Numbered from the stretch's first letter, positions 52,356 through 61,171 are shown. The stretch: DNA of 64,000 nt from an uncultured Cellvibrionales bacterium (GCA_913020115.1 CAJWBQ010000025.1:1-64000); one strand, 5' to 3'. Program-made: numbers and translations. The notes: generated by a model from the letters alone, not told the origin.

Positions 52356-52494
52356 AGTAATTCCGCTGGTTTAAGGGTGTAAAACTTTTGCTGCCCGCAC
52401 TTAGAAAGAACACTAACTGCGAAATGATATCGTAGAATCATACCGCAAGATCATCGACTTAAAAACGACAACAAAGCGAAGAACCCGCGTTACC

Positions 52495-53280
52495 ATGCCC
52501 AGCTCAAGCCCAATTAACTCTCCCGCGAAAAAAGAGGCTTTTAAGTTCGCCATAAACGGCAAGCTAACGGTGCTAACTTTATTGGTTTTGCCCCTGCTCT
52601 TAGCTCTGGGCTTTTGGCAGCTCGAGCGAGCGACGCAAAAGCGTGAAATGCTGGTTGAATTTAAGCGGCAACAAACTTTACCGCCGCAATCTGTGAACCA
52701 GCTTAGCGTAGCGGAATTTAACAACTTGGCAGATTATCAGCGAATCAGTGCTGAGGGCGTGTTTGACAACGAACACCTTTGGTTAATTGATAATAAAACC
52801 CGCGCCGGCCAAGTGGGTTATGAGCTTGTGCAGCCATTTAAAATAATAGATGGCCCCCAAGTGCTTGTGAACCGTGGCTGGGTAAAGGCGGGCCGCTTGC
52901 GTTCTGAGTTGCCCACGGTGGCACCCGTAGAGGGCCGTGTCACCTTGTTTGCTACGGTTCGCCTGCCCCTGAATAATAGAATGCTGAGTAGCGAGCTAAG
53001 CTTGCCGCTTAATTGGCCAATGGTGGTTCTACAGCTTGACGCGGGCGCAGCCGGGCAAGCCACAGGCCAAGGTTTTGCAAACAAACAATTGTATATTGAT
53101 GCGGAAAGTCAGGGTGCCTTAGTCACCGGCTGGAAAACCGTCAACATTCAACCTGAAAAACACACGGGTTATGCAGTGCAGTGGTTTACTATGGCGTTTG
53201 CCATCACCCTTTGGTTTTGTTTTGCCAGCACTAACCTAGCGACATTAATTCGTCAGATAAGGAACACTCATGAGCAGTGA
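52495..53280 (+). CDS. SURF1 family cytochrome oxidase assembly protein
   Basis: SURF1 proteins assist heme a insertion into subunit I. The 261 residues have a membrane helix near each end (about 20-38 and 235-255) flanking a periplasmic domain, with the family segments LALGFWQLERATQKREML, NKTRAGQVGYELVQPF and VLVNRGWV. It overlaps the next gene by 11 bases. Confidence 0.94.
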   Translation: MPSSSPINSPAKKEAFKFAINGKLTVLTLLVLPLLLALGFWQLERATQKREMLVEFKRQQTLPPQSVNQLSVAEFNNLADYQRISAEGVFDNEHLWLIDNKTRAGQVGYELVQPFKIIDGPQVLVNRGWVKAGRLRSELPTVAPVEGRVTLFATVRLPLNNRMLSSELSLPLNWPMVVLQLDAGAAGQATGQGFANKQLYIDAESQGALVTGWKTVNIQPEKHTGYAVQWFTMAFAITLWFCFASTNLATLIRQIRNTHEQ

Positions 53281-53899
53281 ACTTGAAAACACAGCCGCCG
53301 AGGCAAAACAAATTAAGCGCAACAGAGTAATGGGCATAGTGGTGCTCTCCGCTGTGTTCCTACCAATGTTGATTGCTTATTTATTGTTTAAAACAGAATT
53401 TGCCATTCCAACAAATACCGTCAACAAAGGCCAGTTGATGCAGCCACCACAAGAGATTGTGAACTTGCCACTGTATAACGAGGCGGGTGATTCCGTATCG
53501 CTGCTGGATGGCGAAAAAAGGTGGCGTATTCTTATTCCGGGTGAGTCGATTTGTGACTCACAATGCGAGAAAACCCTATATCTCACGCGCCAAGTACATA
53601 CTCGCTTAGGCAATAAAGCGGGCCGTGTTGAGCGCTATTATCTGAATACCGACAAGGCGTTTTCATCGGCCAGCATCGAATTGTTTAAAACGGAATACCC
53701 GCAGTTGAATACCGTTTACATGAACGCAGATGACTTCAAGGGCTTGTTGGCAGATTCAAACATCACCGATAACTTTTACCAGCGCTATTTCCTGATGGAC
53801 CAAGAAGGTTTCATTATGATGTCTTATTTACCGAGCAATACGGGTAATGAATTTTTGAAAGACATTAAGCGTTTACTGAAATACTCCTACGAGGACTAG
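53270..53899 (+). CDS. Membrane-anchored thioredoxin-fold protein of the oxidase cluster, CX3C motif
   Basis: The 209-residue protein has one N-terminal membrane helix (about 20-42) and a periplasmic domain. The motif ICDSQC has the CX3C spacing of SCO copper proteins, in the right place after a beta strand (RWRILIPGES). The region where SCO has its copper-ligand histidine reads RYFLMDQEGFIMMSY and has none. Similar uncharacterised proteins sit between surf1 and ctaA in Pseudomonas. It overlaps surf1 by 11 bases and precedes ctaA by six. A role in oxidase assembly is likely but unproven. Confidence 0.8.
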   Translation: MSSELENTAAEAKQIKRNRVMGIVVLSAVFLPMLIAYLLFKTEFAIPTNTVNKGQLMQPPQEIVNLPLYNEAGDSVSLLDGEKRWRILIPGESICDSQCEKTLYLTRQVHTRLGNKAGRVERYYLNTDKAFSSASIELFKTEYPQLNTVYMNADDFKGLLADSNITDNFYQRYFLMDQEGFIMMSYLPSNTGNEFLKDIKRLLKYSYED

Positions 53900-53905
53900 A
53901 TAGAG

Positions 53906-54961
53906 ATGGCCAAACAAACCCTCCCTGGTTATAAACTGGCGGCATTTGCGACCGCAGTAGCCTGTGTTGTTGTCGTTCTGGGTGCCTTCACTCGCCTGGT
54001 GGATGCAGGATTGGGCTGCCCAGATTGGCCCGGTTGCTATGGGCACCTGTTGTGGCCAAACACCTCTGAGGAGGTTGCAATAGCTGAGTCTAAGTTCCCA
54101 GATGCGCCGGTTGAAGCCGACAAAGCTTGGCCTGAAATGGTTCATCGGTATTTTGCATCCAGTTTAGGTCTGTTGATTATCGGCATCTGCTTTTTGGGTT
54201 GGAAAACCCGCAAAGCAGAGAATAGCCTTATGGCTTCCTCGGCGGCCCCGAATGCTCGGCCCTCACCCTTTAAACTGTCAATTTTCATTCTTGGCCTAGT
54301 GATTTGTCAGGGCATGTTTGGCATGTGGACCGTAACCCTGAAACTCTGGCCCCAAGTAGTGACGGCACACTTGTTGGGTGGCATGGCCACACTGAGCTGT
54401 TTGTGGCTACTGACTCAAAGGCTGGCCACTTGTGGTTGGACGATGTCGGCACCTACTTATAAATCGGTAGTAAACCTGCAGCGCTTGGCCTTTGCGGCCC
54501 TCATCTTGGTGGTTGTTCAAATCGCTCTGGGCGGTTGGACCAGTTCCAATTACGCCGCTTTGGCCTGTATGGACCTTCCTCAGTGTCAGGGCCAGTGGTT
54601 ACCTGCCGCAAATTTTGCCGCGGGCTTTGATTTTACCCAGCAGGTAGGCCCCAATTATTTGGGTGGCTTGCTCGACAACGAAGCGAGAACGGCCATTCAT
54701 TTGAGTCACCGCATGGGAGCGGTGGTGGTGACACTGGTTTTACTGGTTCTGGCGGCTTGTTTATACCGGGTAGGCGACTCAAGAACCTCAAAGTTAGCCA
54801 CCTTAATAATTGGGGTTTTGGCCTTACAGGTCTTGCTGGGCCTGAGCAATGTGTATTGGGCTTTGCCTCTACCAGTGGCAGTAGCTCATAACGGTGTGGG
54901 CGGATTACTGCTACTTACCTTGGTGACGCTAAATCATCGAGTGTTTACTGTACAAAAATAG
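53906..54961 (+). CDS. ctaA: Heme A synthase (CtaA/COX15)
   Basis: CtaA oxidises the C8 methyl of heme O to the formyl of heme A. The 351 residues have eight membrane helices and the four conserved histidines in MVHRYFASSLGLL, VTAHLLGGMATL, IHLSHRMGAVV and VAHNGVGGLL. GAFTRLVDAGLGCPDWPGCYG is the family N-terminal motif. It lies directly before ctaB. Confidence 0.96.
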   Translation: MAKQTLPGYKLAAFATAVACVVVVLGAFTRLVDAGLGCPDWPGCYGHLLWPNTSEEVAIAESKFPDAPVEADKAWPEMVHRYFASSLGLLIIGICFLGWKTRKAENSLMASSAAPNARPSPFKLSIFILGLVICQGMFGMWTVTLKLWPQVVTAHLLGGMATLSCLWLLTQRLATCGWTMSAPTYKSVVNLQRLAFAALILVVVQIALGGWTSSNYAALACMDLPQCQGQWLPAANFAAGFDFTQQVGPNYLGGLLDNEARTAIHLSHRMGAVVVTLVLLVLAACLYRVGDSRTSKLATLIIGVLALQVLLGLSNVYWALPLPVAVAHNGVGGLLLLTLVTLNHRVFTVQK

Positions 54962-55006
54962 GGTACATTGTGCCCGCGAAAGAAGAGAACCGAGAGAAAT
55001 AGCCGT

Positions 55007-55930
55007 ATGTCAAAAACCGATAGTGTATCTAACAGCCCAGTGATGACTCAGCCCTTGTGGCGTGATTACTATGAGCTGACTAAGCCCAGTGTCGTGATGT
55101 TGATGATTTTGACCTCATTAATTGGCATGTTGTTGGCTGTACCGGGGATGGTGCCCCTGGATATCCTGATTTTTGGCAACCTAGGCATTGCACTTTGTGC
55201 AGGCTCGGCTGCGACCGTCAATCACCTAGTAGACCGACAAATTGACCTGAAAATGGCACGTACTTTTAATAGGCCTGTTGCCAATGGTCGAGTCTCACCG
55301 ACGAACGCCATGGTTTTTGCGGGTATATTGGGTTCGGCGGGTATGGCTATGCTGTTGATTTTTGTCAACGCCGTTACCGCGTGGTTAACCTTAGCTTCAC
55401 TATTGGGTTACGCCGTGGTTTACACCATGTTTTTGAAGCGCGCCTCCCCGCAGAACATCGTTATTGGTGGTTTGGCGGGCGCTGCACCACCTCTGTTAGG
55501 CTGGACCGCTGTCAGTGGTGAAATTCACGGCCATGGTCTTTTGTTGGCCCTCATCATCTTTGCTTGGACACCGCCGCATTTTTGGGCCTTGGCCATTCAT
55601 CGCAAAGACGAATATGCCAACGCCGAAATTCCCATGCTGCCTGTGACTCACGGTGTGCGCTACACCAAAATTCATATTCTGCTGTACACCTTTATCTTGC
55701 TCGCGGTCACAATGCTTCCCTTTGTTACGGGCATGCTGAATTGGCTCTATGCACTGGGTGCCATGGTATTGAATATAGGGTTTATCTATTGGGCGCTGGT
55801 GATGTTGTTGTCTGACCGGGAGTCTGCGGGCATGGACACATTCAAATATTCCATTGTCTATTTGATGGCTCTATTTGTCATTATGCTGGTAGATCACTAC
55901 TTACTGCCCGTACCTCAGCCCTTTATGTAG
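55007..55930 (+). CDS. ctaB: Protoheme IX farnesyltransferase (heme O synthase)
   Basis: CtaB attaches farnesyl to heme b, giving heme O for CtaA. From the ATG at 55007 the protein has 307 residues and about nine membrane helices. The prenyl-diphosphate motif is NHLVDRQIDLKMARTFNRPVANG, and HRKDEYANAEIPMLPVTHG is the second conserved loop. GAGAG precedes the ATG. A TTG 13 codons earlier is unlikely. Confidence 0.95.
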   Translation: MSKTDSVSNSPVMTQPLWRDYYELTKPSVVMLMILTSLIGMLLAVPGMVPLDILIFGNLGIALCAGSAATVNHLVDRQIDLKMARTFNRPVANGRVSPTNAMVFAGILGSAGMAMLLIFVNAVTAWLTLASLLGYAVVYTMFLKRASPQNIVIGGLAGAAPPLLGWTAVSGEIHGHGLLLALIIFAWTPPHFWALAIHRKDEYANAEIPMLPVTHGVRYTKIHILLYTFILLAVTMLPFVTGMLNWLYALGAMVLNIGFIYWALVMLLSDRESAGMDTFKYSIVYLMALFVIMLVDHYLLPVPQPFM

Positions 55931-55949
55931 TTGGACTCTAATAGTTGGA

Positions 55950-56642
55950 ATGTTGATGGAAATTGTACAAACCTCCGCGAAACAAAAGCGCGGCGTTAAG
56001 CTCACTATTATTGCGATTGTAGTATTCATTACCCTGGTAATGATCGGTTTCCTCAATAAAATCAGCGCACCGCGCATGCTCAGCAATATAGAGCTGCGGG
56101 TGAACGGCGCTTTTGTTTTTGATAATCCTAGAATGTTTAAGCCCTTTTCGCTGCTTAATCATCAGGGCGAGAGCTTCAAGCCTGAGAATTTAAAGGGTAA
56201 GTGGAGTTTGGTATTTTTTGGTTTTACCAATTGCCCAGATATATGCCCCACCACCATGTCGACTTTAGCCAAATTGATGAAGAACCTGGATGAATCAGTA
56301 GTAGACGATACTCAGGTGGTTTTGGTGAGTGTTGACCCGGCAAGAGACACCGTTGAGGTGATGTCCAAATACGTACCTTATTTCAACCCCGATTTCGTGG
56401 GCGTTACCGGTGACTTCATTGAAATTAAGCGCTTGGCCACTCAGTTAAACGTGGCCTTTGCAAAAGTGGTCACCAACCATGAGCGTGGCGAATATACCGT
56501 TGATCACGGGGCGACCATTGCGCTGATTAACCCCAGAGGCGACTACCACGGCTTTTTCAAGCCGCCGCTAGACTCTGCTCGTTTAAAGCTCACCTACCTT
56601 TCTATGCGCGAAGACTACAAAAACTTAGTTTCCGCAGATTGA
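55950..56642 (+). CDS. SCO1/SenC copper chaperone
   Basis: SCO proteins deliver copper to the CuA site of subunit II. The 230 residues have an N-terminal membrane helix (about 18-35) and a thioredoxin fold with FGFTNCPDICPTTMS (the CX3C copper motif) and the ligand histidine in YTVDHGATIALI. It ends the oxidase cluster. Its 3' end overlaps the convergent next gene by 18 bases. Confidence 0.95.
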   Translation: MLMEIVQTSAKQKRGVKLTIIAIVVFITLVMIGFLNKISAPRMLSNIELRVNGAFVFDNPRMFKPFSLLNHQGESFKPENLKGKWSLVFFGFTNCPDICPTTMSTLAKLMKNLDESVVDDTQVVLVSVDPARDTVEVMSKYVPYFNPDFVGVTGDFIEIKRLATQLNVAFAKVVTNHERGEYTVDHGATIALINPRGDYHGFFKPPLDSARLKLTYLSMREDYKNLVSAD

Positions 56643-57188
56643 GCTATCTACTTCAATAAGCTGTTCTTTGCCATCGTCGTTGCGAGAGATGGCAAAACAG
56701 CGACCCTCAGTATCTTTTAGCAAGCGAGTAGACAGCTCTTGTGTGCCATCGTCTTGAGTTGAACTTGCGCTGTTGCTGTCTTCATACTCATAGCGATGCT
56801 TGACGATGGTTTCAGGCGAGTGAATGACCTTTGTATGAACCACAGTGGTGGGTTGATGGTGGGTATTTGCGTGGTATGCATGATTAATCAAGCCGCCTAG
56901 TACCATGCCGCCCAGCAGATAGCCGCCGTTGTGGCTGCTGTGATGGTAGCGCTTGTAACGGTCATACCGAGAGTGACGATGGCCGTAGTGTCTAGATTTG
57001 TAGTAACGACTGCCATAGTGGTTTCTGTTGCGATGCTTATAAGAGCCGTGACGTGAACCCTTGTATTGAGTGCTGTAATGTCTGTCGCCATGGTTTTTGT
57101 GGCCACTGTCGTCGTCACGGCGAGCTTCGGCGGGCGCGCCGACCAGTGATGCTATCAAAATGGCGCTGGTCAGTAGGATAATCTTCAT
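56625..57188 (-). CDS. Secreted His/Tyr/Arg-rich protein of unknown function
   Basis: From the ATG at 57188 the protein has 187 residues with a signal peptide (MKIILLTSAILIASLVGAPAEA). A very basic segment of about 60 residues (roughly 28-85) follows, rich in His, Tyr, Arg, Ser and Lys. Then come a glycine-rich hydrophobic stretch GGYLLGGMVLGGLINHAYHAN and a C-terminal region with two cysteines (GRCFAIS and SSICGN). The glycine-rich part resembles glycine-zipper outer membrane proteins. It lies beside the zinc uptake genes, and its histidines might bind metal, but this is inference. I know no named family for it. Confidence 0.8.
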   Translation of the reverse strand: MKIILLTSAILIASLVGAPAEARRDDDSGHKNHGDRHYSTQYKGSRHGSYKHRNRNHYGSRYYKSRHYGHRHSRYDRYKRYHHSSHNGGYLLGGMVLGGLINHAYHANTHHQPTTVVHTKVIHSPETIVKHRYEYEDSNSASSTQDDGTQELSTRLLKDTEGRCFAISRNDDGKEQLIEVDSSICGN

Positions 57189-57253
57189 GGCTTCGTTCTC
57201 TATGGCTGACAATTGTGGCTAGAATAACCAAAGCTGTCTGAACCGAAGCTGAA

Positions 57254-58039
57254 TCAGATGGGTTGTTTTCTGAGCAAGGTGAGCAGAAACAAACTGCTGG
57301 CACTCAGTACAACTGAAGGCCCAGCTGGCGTGTCCCAATAAAACGAAGCCAGCATTCCCCCGATAACTGACAAACAACCCAAGACGCTGGCGAGCATGGC
57401 CATGTGTTCTGGAGTGTGAGTGAGGCGCCTACTGGCCGCGGCAGGCACAATAAGCAGTGCGGTAATCAATAAGACACCCACAACCTTCATGGCAATGGCA
57501 ATGACTAAGGCCATTAGCAGCATCAAGGTGGTGCGCACAGCCGTCACAGGAATACCTTCTACCCTTGCCAGTTCTTCATGCACAGTTATCGCCAGCAGGG
57601 GTCTCCATAGCTTGAGTAGAACCAGCAAGACAAAAGCGCTCACCACAAAAATTGTTATGACATCGGCGCGGGTTGCCGCCAGCAAATCACCAAAAAGGTA
57701 GGCCATAAGGTCTACTCTTTGGTCACCAAAAACGCTGACACAAACCAAGCCTAAGGCCAGAGTGGAATGAGAGAGAATGCCTAAAAGAGTGTCTGTGGCT
57801 ATGACCCGGTTTTGCTGTAGAACCACTAATATCAGGGCAAGGCTCAGGCAAACCAACACCACAGCAAGGTTGAGGTTGATGCTGAGCAGAAGGCCAAAGG
57901 CCACACCGAGCAAAGCTGAGTGCGCCAAAGTGTCGCCGAAATAAGCCATGCGCCTCCAAACGGCAAACGAACCTAGCGGGCCCGCGACGATGGCCACACC
58001 AAAGCCAGCAAGCAGGGCGAGAACTATAAACTCAGGCAT
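57254..58039 (-). CDS. znuB: Zinc ABC transporter permease ZnuB
   Basis: ZnuB is the membrane subunit of the high-affinity zinc importer. From the ATG at 58039 it has 261 residues and about eight hydrophobic helices, with [27 protein letters not shown], the ABC-3 family motif. It overlaps the znuC stop by eight bases. The frame continues upstream through znuC, but that part is the His-rich end of znuC read in another frame. Confidence 0.94.
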   Translation of the reverse strand: MPEFIVLALLAGFGVAIVAGPLGSFAVWRRMAYFGDTLAHSALLGVAFGLLLSINLNLAVVLVCLSLALILVVLQQNRVIATDTLLGILSHSTLALGLVCVSVFGDQRVDLMAYLFGDLLAATRADVITIFVVSAFVLLVLLKLWRPLLAITVHEELARVEGIPVTAVRTTLMLLMALVIAIAMKVVGVLLITALLIVPAAASRRLTHTPEHMAMLASVLGCLSVIGGMLASFYWDTPAGPSVVLSASSLFLLTLLRKQPI

Positions 58040-58784
58040 GCTGCTCTCCAGATTCGCACGCACTGTCATGGCTGTGATCGTGGTGGTGGGTATAAACCGC
58101 CACACTGGCGTTGGCCGCTTGGCCAAAGAGTTCCAAGTAGGCAGGGTCGGCTGTAACCTTTTCAGGGTGGCCGTGACAACAAACGTGTTGGTTCAAACAT
58201 ACCACCGTGTCAGTGCTGGCCATTACCAGGTGCAGGTCGTGTGAAACCATTAATACGCCGCAATGGCGTTCATCGCGTATACGACTGATGAGTTGGTAAA
58301 GCGCGGCTTGGCCAGCGATGTCTACCCCTTGCACGGGTTCGTCTAGTACCAATAGCTGTGGGTCTCTCAGCAGAGCTCGGGCCAGCAGTACTCGCTGGGT
58401 TTCTCCGCCTGATAGCGCCTGCATTGGCGAAAATCGAAGATGTTCGACACCTGTTAGCCCAAGGTTGGCAATTATCTCTTCTGTTTTACAGCCTGTGAGC
58501 GACAAAAACCGGTCTACGCTTAAGGGCAAACTGGGTTCTATATGTAATTTTTGAGGCATGTAGCCTATACGTAAATTGGCTTGGCGCTCTAATTCACCGG
58601 AAGAGGCTTCCATTAAGCCCAGAACCACGCGTACTAAAGTTGTTTTACCAGCGCCATTGGGCCCAATTAGGGTCACAATTTCTCCGGAGTTTAGTGTTAG
58701 GTCGGCGCCCTTTAATATTTCCCTGTCGCCTCGTGTCACACTGATACGGCTTGCTTTGAGCAGTGGTGGTTTGTGTTTGTTCAT
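58032..58784 (-). CDS. znuC: Zinc ABC transporter ATP-binding protein ZnuC
   Basis: ZnuC powers zinc import. The 250 residues from the ATG at 58784 have Walker [10 protein letters not shown], the signature [15 protein letters not shown], Walker B LLVLDEP and the switch histidine in MVSHDLHLV. The C-terminus is His-rich (THHHDHSHD), a usual feature of ZnuC. It starts within the zur stop (ATGA overlap) and overlaps znuB by eight bases. Confidence 0.95.
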   Translation of the reverse strand: MNKHKPPLLKASRISVTRGDREILKGADLTLNSGEIVTLIGPNGAGKTTLVRVVLGLMEASSGELERQANLRIGYMPQKLHIEPSLPLSVDRFLSLTGCKTEEIIANLGLTGVEHLRFSPMQALSGGETQRVLLARALLRDPQLLVLDEPVQGVDIAGQAALYQLISRIRDERHCGVLMVSHDLHLVMASTDTVVCLNQHVCCHGHPEKVTADPAYLELFGQAANASVAVYTHHHDHSHDSACESGEQHA

Positions 58785-59263
58785 TTCACACCCTGGCAAT
58801 TGGCGCAAAGGCCTGTTATTTCAAGGCTGCATTGTTCGATGCTGAAACCATAGTTTTGGCCGGCGGTGTTGATGGCCTGATTTAAGGTCTCATCTATACA
58901 TTCACTAGCATTCCCACAAGCCCGGCAGATGAGAAATTGATTTTGATGTTGAGTGTGTGGGTCAGGACAGCCTATAAAAGCATTGAGAGAATTAATGCGA
59001 TGAATAAGGTGCTGCTCTAGTAAGAAGTCTAGAGCTCGGTACACAGTGGGTGGTGCTACTTTTCTAGTGGCTGCCTCAGACAGCATTTCCATAAGTGCGT
59101 AAGCCCCTAGAGGTTTGTGGCTCTGCCATATGAGCTCAAGTACTTGTTCGCGCAAACTGGTCAGGCGAACATTGTTTCCTTGGCACAGTTTTCGGGCCGC
59201 ACTTAGTGCTTCATCGATGCAAAGTGCGTGATTGTGTTGTTGGCAAGCTATTGGAGTATTCAT
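58781..59263 (-). CDS. zur: Zinc uptake regulator Zur (Fur family)
   Basis: Zur represses zinc uptake genes when zinc is sufficient. The 160-residue protein has the winged-helix region [15 protein letters not shown] and [21 protein letters not shown] structural zinc site is formed by ICRACG and LCANCQG, the two CX2C pairs. It is the first gene of the zur-znuC-znuB operon. A Zur-type palindrome lies three bases upstream of its ATG, so the operon is probably self-regulated. Confidence 0.94.
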   Translation of the reverse strand: MNTPIACQQHNHALCIDEALSAARKLCQGNNVRLTSLREQVLELIWQSHKPLGAYALMEMLSEAATRKVAPPTVYRALDFLLEQHLIHRINSLNAFIGCPDPHTQHQNQFLICRACGNASECIDETLNQAINTAGQNYGFSIEQCSLEITGLCANCQGVK

Positions 59264-59265
59264 TG

Positions 59266-59280
59266 TGTTATTATATAACG
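59266..59280. promoter_or_regulatory. Zur operator between zur and znuA
   Basis: TGTTATTATATAACG is a near-perfect palindrome and fits the gammaproteobacterial Zur box core TGTTATA-type/TATAACA. It lies in the 68-base gap between the divergent zur and znuA genes, so one site can control both the zur-znuCB operon and znuA. Operator function is inferred from motif and position. Confidence 0.75.
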
Positions 59281-59331
59281 TTGCAATTAAAACACCACGG
59301 CTTTCCTTAGCGATTTAAGACTTACGCAGTT

Positions 59332-60336
59332 ATGAAATTACGATACCAGTTCTTTGTGAATTTAAGACCCCAATCTTTGCTGGCGCAGAAGCGTTTTAAG
59401 GCAAGGCTTGGTGCTTCTGTTTTTTCGGCATGTTTTGCCGCATGTGGCTTAGTGCCGGGCATGATTAATGCCGAAGAACTTAACACAGAAGAAATCAATG
59501 TATTGGTGAGCATTAAGCCCTTAGCCCTGTTGATTGCGCCTTTATTGAGCGATAAGCCTCAAACCGCCGGTTCTGTAGACATATTGTTACCGCCAAAGGC
59601 CTCACCTCACAGTTATGCCTTGAAGGTTTCCGATCGAAAGCAATTGATCGCGGCAGACCTGGTGGTGTGGGTTGGTGCAGACATGGAGCGCTTCCTGGAA
59701 AAGCCTATTGCTGCAATCACAAGGGCAGACGTTAAAAAAACCTTAGCGGCTATGGACGCGACAGCGATGCATTGGCCAGAACAGGCGGCGGGTCATACAA
59801 CGAAGCATCAGCATCACGATTTACATGACCCACATTTCTGGTTGAACCCACAGAATGCCATTGTCTTGCTGGAGGCTGTAGCGAAGCGTTTACAAGTTTT
59901 GAATCCGGGCCAGGAGCAGAACTATCAACGCCGCCTGGAAGCTCTGACAGCTAATATCGTCGATAGCGAGCTTAAAATCGTCGATATTCTGAAAAATGTT
60001 CATTCAAAGCCCTTTGTAGTCTCTCATGATGGCTTTGGTCATTTTATCGCCCGTTTTGGCTTGAATCAGTTAGCGGCAATTCGAGTGGGTGTTGATAGTA
60101 AGCCGGGTGCAAAGCACCTATACGAGCTGCGCAAAGATATTGTGAGGGCAGAGGCACCTTGTGTACTTGTTGAGCCGGGCGAAACAGATGGCTGGGGTGT
60201 GCGATTGGCAGAGGAACTGAATTTAAGAGTCGCGAGTTTAGATATCCTGGCGGAAGAAGTAGAGGATATGGGCTATGCAAAATATATCGAAGGTTTAGCT
60301 CGAACGGTGGAAGCTTGTTTGTTGGATGAGCTATAA
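59332..60336 (+). CDS. znuA: Zinc ABC transporter substrate-binding protein ZnuA
   Basis: ZnuA captures zinc in the periplasm. The 334 residues have a long N-terminal region (about 46 residues) that includes a hydrophobic signal segment ending near VPGMINAEE. The metal-site motif PPKASPHSYALKVSDRKQL is present, and a short His-rich loop HTTKHQHHDLHDPHFWLNP is typical of zinc rather than manganese binders. FVVSHDGFGHFIARFGL follows. It is divergent from zur and shares its operator. The signal sequence is longer than usual. Confidence 0.94.
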   Translation: MKLRYQFFVNLRPQSLLAQKRFKARLGASVFSACFAACGLVPGMINAEELNTEEINVLVSIKPLALLIAPLLSDKPQTAGSVDILLPPKASPHSYALKVSDRKQLIAADLVVWVGADMERFLEKPIAAITRADVKKTLAAMDATAMHWPEQAAGHTTKHQHHDLHDPHFWLNPQNAIVLLEAVAKRLQVLNPGQEQNYQRRLEALTANIVDSELKIVDILKNVHSKPFVVSHDGFGHFIARFGLNQLAAIRVGVDSKPGAKHLYELRKDIVRAEAPCVLVEPGETDGWGVRLAEELNLRVASLDILAEEVEDMGYAKYIEGLARTVEACLLDEL

Positions 60337-60357
60337 AGGAAAAACTAGAGAAGAAAA

Positions 60358-60418
60358 AGCCCCTGCACCGAAGCTTATGAATAAGGGGAGAGAGATGAGC
60401 CAGTGCAGGGTATGGGCT
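60358..60418. repeat. Long inverted repeat after znuA
   Basis: CCCTGCAC (60361-60368) and GTGCAGGG (60403-60410) form a perfect 8-bp inverted repeat. Flanking AGCCC and GGGCT can extend it with a bulge. It begins about 20 bases after the znuA stop. No T-run follows, so it is not a standard terminator. A tiny frame with GGGGAGAGAG upstream of an ATG (60395-60448, 17 residues) lies across it. Confidence 0.55.
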
Positions 60419-60462
60419 AAATACAGCCCCATTTCGATGAACTACTAACTAGGTAAAACAAA

Positions 60463-60493
60463 CTTAAGTTTAAACGCGAGGTTTAAACTTAAG
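60463..60493 (-). terminator. Probable terminator of the small secreted-protein gene
   Basis: CTTAAGTTTAAAC (60463-60475) and GTTTAAACTTAAG (60481-60493) form a perfect 13-bp stem around the loop GCGAG. On the minus strand TTTGTTTT follows the stem. It lies 20 bases after the stop of the minus-strand gene at 60513. The stem is AT-rich and thus weaker than usual. Confidence 0.7.
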
Positions 60494-60512
60494 AAAAAGC
60501 AAACAACCATCA

Positions 60513-60794
60513 CTACTCAGCGATGGCGTCTTGATCAATTGAAAACTTCAATGAATGAGCGATTTGCTGCTCTAATCCGATTTTCACGGATGTATTTACC
60601 GTTGAAGCATTTTTTTCCATCAATTTTACGTCTTTGCGCGAAGCGTGGCTGTCAGTGTAATGGGCAGTCCAGCTAAGTGGCGTAGCGGTTTCTGCTACAG
60701 CAACGGTTAGATTGGAAAAAGTAGTAACGTTCTTATCAGCCAAGGCACCAGTTGATGTCAGTGCAAGGATGAACAGAAAACCAAGGTTTTTCAT
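60513..60794 (-). CDS. Small secreted protein of unknown function, 93 residues
   Basis: The protein begins with a clear signal peptide (MKNLGFLFILALTSTGALA, cleavage near residue 19). The mature part has about 74 residues, with no cysteines and no recognisable domain. It contains TVAVAETATPLSWTAHYTDSHASRKDVKLMEKN. GGAGGG lies eight bases upstream of the ATG, a strong ribosome binding site. It stands alone between znuA and polA, with its own probable terminator. I do not recognise the family. Confidence 0.75.
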   Translation of the reverse strand: MKNLGFLFILALTSTGALADKNVTTFSNLTVAVAETATPLSWTAHYTDSHASRKDVKLMEKNASTVNTSVKIGLEQQIAHSLKFSIDQDAIAE

Positions 60795-61171
60795 AATGCG
60801 GCCCTCCGTTGAGGCTAATGAAAAGCGAGCTAACCTTGGTAGCTAACCCGCCAAATAATAGTGTTTTACAAAGTAGGGAGGTAAATCTTTCGTTCCGTTA
60901 CTTTGTGTTACCCATAGTAACAGCGAAGTGGGTAGCCGTCTACTCTGATTGTTAAAAAATGATCAAATTGCTCGAAATACTTAGTCATATCGATAGATTG
61001 TCTGCGCATATACTATATCTAGTGGCTTTTTCTCGCGGTAACACAAGGTAACACTTTTTAAATCGCTTGAATTTGAGGCTTTTCCCCTTAGATGGTTTTA
61101 CTGGATGGGGTTTTGTTGAGATTGGTGTATCCTGCGGCACTAATCTTTTTTGCTAGCTGAGTGAATAATTA
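60795..61171. other. Non-coding region between the small secreted-protein gene and polA, with GTAACA repeats
   Basis: No gene is seen. The region holds the inverted repeat TGTTAC/GTAACA (60906-60922), an 8-bp inverted repeat ACAAAGTA/TACTTTGT at about 60869-60906, and two direct copies of GGTAACAC ten bases apart (61037-61044 and 61047-61054). AGCTAACC also occurs twice near 60819 and 60841. Both flanking genes are transcribed outward, so it must contain both promoters; no strong sigma70 match stands out. Confidence 0.5.

Noticed and set aside
52413..52724. 103-codon minus-strand frame over the start of the SURF1 gene
   Set aside because: It is antisense to a clear SURF1 protein and has no recognisable product.
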